Source: an uncultured Acidobacteriota bacterium
Lineage (GTDB): Bacteria > Acidobacteriota > Vicinamibacteria > Vicinamibacterales > UBA2999
Assembly (NCBI GenBank): GCA_902826515.1
Contig: CADEFD010000028.1
Coordinates: forward strand, 1 to 43,912
DNA length: 43,912 bases
Direction of reading: 5' to 3'
In this document: in pieces, positions 40,732 through 43,912 of the stretch
How the letters are laid out: every line of letters begins with the position of its first letter
Numbering within the stretch: position 1 is the first letter of the stretch
The notes under the pieces: model-generated
What the model was told of the DNA's origin: nothing
Seen by the model: the letters and a program-made list of their open reading frames with translations, nothing else
The model's database searches: none
Translations under genes and position numbers: made by a program

Positions 40732-41706
40732 TCAGCGCGGGTCGAGCGCGCGCGCCGTGAGCACGCTCCACACGGCGTGCGACAGGCGGCGCCGATCGTG
40801 GCGCGCGATCTCCTTCGTCCACAGCGGCGCCTCGACGAGCGTGGTATGCGCGGGCAGCGTGCCGAGGGCGAGCGGCTGTTTGTGTTCGCGCGCGTAGCTC
40901 GCCAGCAGCGCCGGCGGCATCTTCGCGGTGTTGAAGACGAGCAGATCGACGGGACGGCCGATCGTCTTCTCCACCCAGCGCACGCCGTCGCCGGCCGTGA
41001 AGTCCTGCATCCCGAGGCCTTCGGTCAGCAGGTTGCTGACGAACACGACCGGGCCGGGCATGTCGGCGAGCGACTCGCGCACGCCTTCGACGAGCAGGGT
41101 CGGCATGAGACTGGTGAAGAAGCTGCCGGGGCCGATGATGACGGCGTCGAAGCGGCGCACGGCTTCCCCCACCGCGGGATGGATCGGCGCGGGCGGCTCG
41201 AGCCAGATTTCCTCGATCTTGTGGCCGGCAGCCTGCCACGCATCCACTTCGACTTCTCCGCTGCTGACATGCCCGTCGGCATGGCGCGCCGTGAGCGCCG
41301 ACCGCGACACGCTGACCGGCCAGACGCGCCCCTGGCAGCCGAGCAGCGCGCGCAGGCCATCGACCGCGGCGAGGAAGTCGCCGCTGTAGGTTTCCATCAT
41401 CGACAGCAGGAGGTTGCCGCCGGTATGGCCGCCGAGCTTCTTGTGCTCGAAAAGCATCGGCAGGCGTGACAGCAGCACGCGGCGCGCCTCACCTTCATTG
41501 CGGGCCAGGGCCAGCGCGCAGCGCAGGACGTCGCCGGGAGGCAGCACGCCGAGTTCGTCGCGCAACTGGCCGGAACTGCCGCCGCTGTCGAACGTGGTGA
41601 CGACGGCGTTCAGCCGCAGCCACGGATTGCGCTTCAGGCCGCCGAGCAGGCTGGGCAGGCCCGTGCCGCCCCCGAAGCACCCGATGTTCAACTGACGCAG
41701 TCGCAT
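40732..41706 (-). CDS. yvcK: YvcK/CofD-like (gluconeogenesis factor) protein
   Basis: 324 residues. The opening CFGGGTGLPSLLGGLKRNP and TTFDSGGSSGQLRDELGVLPPGD are the YvcK/CofD signatures for UDP-sugar or guanylate-type ligand binding. Later blocks VVIGPGSFFTSLMPTLLVEG and FVSNLLTEGLGMQDFTAGDG are also typical. YvcK proteins bind UDP-GlcNAc and affect cell-wall precursor routing and growth on gluconeogenic carbon; they are distinct from true CofD, which makes F420, and no F420 gene is nearby. Usually yvcK is followed by whiA and rapZ in Gram-positives; here it is alone. Convergent with the PLP enzyme, with 4 bases between. Confidence 0.93.
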   Translation of the reverse strand: MRLRQLNIGCFGGGTGLPSLLGGLKRNPWLRLNAVVTTFDSGGSSGQLRDELGVLPPGDVLRCALALARNEGEARRVLLSRLPMLFEHKKLGGHTGGNLLLSMMETYSGDFLAAVDGLRALLGCQGRVWPVSVSRSALTARHADGHVSSGEVEVDAWQAAGHKIEEIWLEPPAPIHPAVGEAVRRFDAVIIGPGSFFTSLMPTLLVEGVRESLADMPGPVVFVSNLLTEGLGMQDFTAGDGVRWVEKTIGRPVDLLVFNTAKMPPALLASYAREHKQPLALGTLPAHTTLVEAPLWTKEIARHDRRRLSHAVWSVLTARALDPR

Positions 41707-41756
41707 GCGGGCTCCATTCTATCCGCGGGCCGGCGCGACCTCGCCGGGTGACCGTG

Positions 41757-41762
41757 TAGACT
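41757..41762 (+). promoter_or_regulatory. -10 box TAGACT, predicted leaderless start at ATG 41769
   Basis: TAGACT is followed by 6 bases and ATG. A partial -35 (GCGACC, 41735-41740) lies 16 bases upstream. It overlaps the divergent yvcK start region. Confidence 0.5.
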
Positions 41763-41768
41763 GGCCGT

Positions 41769-42461
41769 ATGGCGACTTCGTCCGGCGCGTCCGCGGTGCT
41801 GGTGCTCGACGACCTGAAGGCAATTTTCGGCGCCCGGCTCGAAGCCTTCGTCACCTACGCTCCCACGGTGTCACCGGCGCCGAGCCTGGCCCTCGTGACC
41901 TCGCTCGATCTGGCGGACCTCGGCGCCTGCGCGGCCCGCGTGCGGCGCTGGCAGCAGAGCGGCGCCGCCACCCCCGTCGTGCTCACCCGCCGTGAGTTCG
42001 CGCGGTCGCTCGACGCCTTCCCCGTCGAGTTCGGCGAGATCATCACGCACCACGAGACGCTGCACGGCGACGACCCGTTCGCCGGCCTCACGGTGGCCCC
42101 CCGCGATCTGCGGCGGGCGTGCGAATCGCAGATCCGAAGCCTCCTGCTGCACATCCGCGAAGACTACATGGAGGCCGCCGGGAGTCATCGCGCGGTGGCC
42201 GCGGTGGTGCTCGACTCGGCGGCGGAGTTCCGCGCCCTGCTGAATCTGGTGGCACGGCTCGACGGCCAGACCGGCGATCAGCGCCATCTCGCGCAGTGGG
42301 CGCAGGATCGGCTGGGCCTCGACGCGAAGGTCGTGTCGGACGTGCTCCACATCGCCAACGAACTCGATCGCAGCGGCATCGACGCCGCGCGGCTTTTTCC
42401 GCAATACCTGGCGGTCACCGAACAGCTCGCGCGCCACATCGACGAATGGCCCGACCAGTAG
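41769..42461 (+). CDS. Hypothetical protein, nucleotidyltransferase-like fold possible
   Basis: 230 residues. The N-terminal half has alternating strands and helices like a nucleotidyltransferase or AMP-binding fold (AIFGARLEAFVTYAP, LALVTSLDLADLGACAARVRRW, TPVVLTRREFARSLD), but the expected GS-x-x-x-D-x-D is missing. The C-terminal half is helical (RACESQIRSLLLHIREDYMEAAG). It is the first gene of a unit with TPM and LemA proteins: it overlaps the TPM gene by 16 bases. In acidobacteria a similar protein is commonly found beside TPM and LemA, in my recollection. The function is not known. Confidence 0.8.
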   Translation: MATSSGASAVLVLDDLKAIFGARLEAFVTYAPTVSPAPSLALVTSLDLADLGACAARVRRWQQSGAATPVVLTRREFARSLDAFPVEFGEIITHHETLHGDDPFAGLTVAPRDLRRACESQIRSLLLHIREDYMEAAGSHRAVAAVVLDSAAEFRALLNLVARLDGQTGDQRHLAQWAQDRLGLDAKVVSDVLHIANELDRSGIDAARLFPQYLAVTEQLARHIDEWPDQ

Positions 42462-43288
42462 CCCGCCCGCCGGCCGTGGCGCGCCGGATCGCGCGCCTCG
42501 CTGCCGCCGTGCTGGCGGCGGTGGCGCTCGCCGTGTCGGCGGCGGCCGCGCAGCCGGCGCCGCCGGCGCTCACCGCCCCGGTCAACGACTTTGCCGGGGT
42601 GATCGACCCGGCCTCGGCCGCCTCGCTCGATCGCCTCATCCGCGCCCTGCAGGCGGCCAGTGGCGACGTGGTGGTCGTGGCCACGGTGAAGACCTTCCAG
42701 CCGTGGGGCGACATCCAGAGCTACGCCACGAAGATGTTCGAGAACGAAGGGCGCGGCATCGGCCAGAAGGGCAAGGACAACGGCCTGCTCGTGCTGCTCG
42801 CGGTAGACGACCGCCAGGTGCGCCTCGAAGTGGGCTACGACCTCGAAGGGGTCGTGACGGACGGCTTCGCCGGCGAGACCAGCCGCCAGGTGATGGCGCC
42901 GTACTTCCGGCAGGGACAATACGGCCCGGGTCTGCTCGCCGGCACGTCCCGGGTGATCGAGCGAATCGCCGCGGACCGGCGCGTGACCGTCACGGGCCTC
43001 GAAGTGCGCGAGGCGCCGCAGCGCACGCGCGATCCGATTTCCCCTCGCCTCATCCTGCTCGCCCTCGTCGTGTTCTTCGTCGTCCTGCCGGCGCTCAACC
43101 GCGCCGGCGGCCGCCGGAAGCGCTCGTGGCGCGGCGGCGTGGGCCGCTGGGGCGGCGGCTACTATGGAGGCACCTGGGGCGGCGGTTCGTCCTGGGGCGG
43201 GGGATCGTGGGGTGGCGGCTCGTCGGGCGGCTTCGGCGGCTTCGGCGGCGGACGCAGCGGTGGCGGTGGCGGCGGCGCGTCGTGGTGA
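42446..43288 (+). CDS. TPM-domain (YgcG-like) membrane protein
   Basis: 280 residues from ATG 42446, inside the end of the previous gene. A Sec signal peptide (IARLAAAVLAAVALAVSAAAAQ) precedes the TPM domain (residues about 45-180): VNDFAGVIDPASAASLDRLIRAL, DVVVVATVKTF, GKDNGLLVLLAVDDRQVRLEVGYDLEGVVTDGFAG. A membrane segment follows at about 195-215 (LILLALVVFFVVLPAL), then a basic stretch and a Gly/Ser/Trp-rich tail (WGGGSSWGGGSWGGGSSG). TPM proteins are called phosphatases or photosystem assembly factors in plants. In bacteria they often accompany LemA, as here. The Gly-rich tail is long and may mediate self-association. Confidence 0.92.
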   Translation: MARPVARPPAVARRIARLAAAVLAAVALAVSAAAAQPAPPALTAPVNDFAGVIDPASAASLDRLIRALQAASGDVVVVATVKTFQPWGDIQSYATKMFENEGRGIGQKGKDNGLLVLLAVDDRQVRLEVGYDLEGVVTDGFAGETSRQVMAPYFRQGQYGPGLLAGTSRVIERIAADRRVTVTGLEVREAPQRTRDPISPRLILLALVVFFVVLPALNRAGGRRKRSWRGGVGRWGGGYYGGTWGGGSSWGGGSWGGGSSGGFGGFGGGRSGGGGGGASW

Positions 43289-43320
43289 CGACGGACGGGC
43301 GCGCGGCAGCAGGAGGAATC

Positions 43321-43893
43321 ATGCGACAGGCAGTGATGGCGATAGTGGTGCTCGTGAGCGCGACGGCGGCAAGCGGCTGCTCGTACAACACGTTCGTGAG
43401 CCAGGAAGAAGCGGTGAAGGCGCAGTGGGCGCAGGTCGAGAACCAGCTCAAGCGCCGCAGCGACCTCATCCCCAACCTGGTCGAGACCACCAAGGGCTTC
43501 GCCCAGCAGGAACAGGACGTCTTCAAGGCCATCGCCGACTCGCGCGCGAAGCTCGCCGGCGCCCGCACTCCGGCCGAGACCATGACGGCCGCCAATGAGC
43601 AGTCGAGTGCGCTGTCGCGCCTGCTCGTCGTGGTCGAAAACTACCCGGAACTGCGATCGAGCGAGCTCTTCGCGCGCCTCAGTGACGAGCTGGCCGGCAC
43701 CGAGAACCGGATCGCCACCGAACGCATGCGCTACAACGAGCGGGTGCAGGCGTACAACACGTCCCGGCGCAGCTTCCCTGCCAACATCACCAATGCCATC
43801 TTCCGGTTCCAGGACTACCCCCTGTTCGAGGCGCCGCCCGAGGCGAAGGAAGTCCCCAAGGTGGATTTCTCGAAGCCGAAGACCGGCCAGTAG
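43321..43893 (+). CDS. lemA: LemA family lipoprotein
   Basis: 190 residues with an excellent ribosome site (AGGAGGAA, 6 bases before ATG 43321). A lipoprotein signal (MAIVVLVSATAASGCSYN) has a lipobox ending in Cys, so it is anchored at the membrane. The LemA core is long helices: VSQEEAVKAQWAQVENQLKRRSDLIPNLVETTKGF, then LSRLLVVVENYPELRSSELFARL, ENRIATERMRYNERVQAYNT, ending with FPANITNAIFRFQDYPLFEAPPEA. LemA is of unknown role, often paired with TPM proteins or with HtpX-like proteases. It follows the TPM gene by 32 bases and is the last gene in the window. Confidence 0.95.
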   Translation: MRQAVMAIVVLVSATAASGCSYNTFVSQEEAVKAQWAQVENQLKRRSDLIPNLVETTKGFAQQEQDVFKAIADSRAKLAGARTPAETMTAANEQSSALSRLLVVVENYPELRSSELFARLSDELAGTENRIATERMRYNERVQAYNTSRRSFPANITNAIFRFQDYPLFEAPPEAKEVPKVDFSKPKTGQ

Positions 43894-43912
43894 GGGCGTT
43901 CCAACCCTTCGC

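Noticed and set aside
40732-41706. CofD (F420 biosynthesis) as the identity of the YvcK-like gene
   Set aside because: No other F420 gene is nearby and the GGGTGL plus SGGSSG layout fits YvcK better.

Overview
The window is about 43.9 kb of very GC-rich, densely packed bacterial chromosome. I count about 46 protein genes and one tRNA, and no insertion sequence, phage gene or CRISPR array. The mixture of genes (CarD-type regulator, MutS-like membrane ATPase, HerA-like ATPase, POT-type transporter, DUF1572/DinB-like protein, KGG stress protein, YvcK, TPM plus LemA) together with strong G/C in third codon positions looks most like an acidobacterium of the Vicinamibacteria type. That assignment is inference; nothing in the window proves it.

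Region by region. 1-4913 (+) is an envelope or surface-glycan cluster: the end of an FAD oxidoreductase, two GT4 glycosyltransferases, a NodB-type polysaccharide deacetylase and two small membrane proteins, mostly joined by ATGA or near-zero spacing. 4926-7091 (-) carries a DUF4126 membrane protein, a PlsC-type acyltransferase and a CarD-type regulator with a clear promoter and terminator. 7260-12065 (+) has an exported methyltransferase, a membrane MutS-like ATPase and a HerA-like ATPase, followed by tRNA-Leu(CAA). 13543-18270 (+) is a three-gene operon: a multidomain signalling protein whose receiver and GGDEF domains are degenerate, a membrane-anchored HEAT-repeat protein and a processive GT2 glycosyltransferase. 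18284-24532 holds housekeeping and small genes (YgjP-like protease, PagL-like deacylase, YtxJ-like protein, methyltransferase, VOC protein, RRM protein, DUF1572 protein, ispG). 24678-33478 has an N-acyl-D-amino-acid deacylase-like amidohydrolase, an NDH-2, two MacB-type permeases divergent from a MacA-type adaptor without an ATPase, and a molybdopterin oxidoreductase. 33482-34500 has a KGG stress protein behind an AT-rich palindrome-bearing region, a small Cys protein and YggX. 38732-34517 (-) is the operon described next. 38773-43893 has a stand-alone LigD phosphoesterase domain, a Tat-exported D-threonine-aldolase-like enzyme, YvcK, a hypothetical protein, a TPM-domain protein and LemA.

The most striking item is the minus-strand operon POT transporter -> B12/radical SAM protein -> ATP-grasp ligase. 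The radical SAM reading frame meets a TGA at 35884-35886 directly after a Cys codon. Reading through gives Cys-Sec-Ala-Glu-Pro and then nine further codons to a TAG (35848-35850). Twelve bases after the TGA there is a perfect 7-bp stem with an AGGTG loop, which fits a bacterial SECIS element. This makes the protein a selenoprotein of the CUAEP/CCAEP-tail radical SAM kind. A standard gene caller would clip both ends, because the apparent start is also non-canonical (CTG at 37233).

A second theme is transcription. At six or more genes a TANNNT box lies 5-7 bases before the start codon, which predicts leaderless mRNAs.
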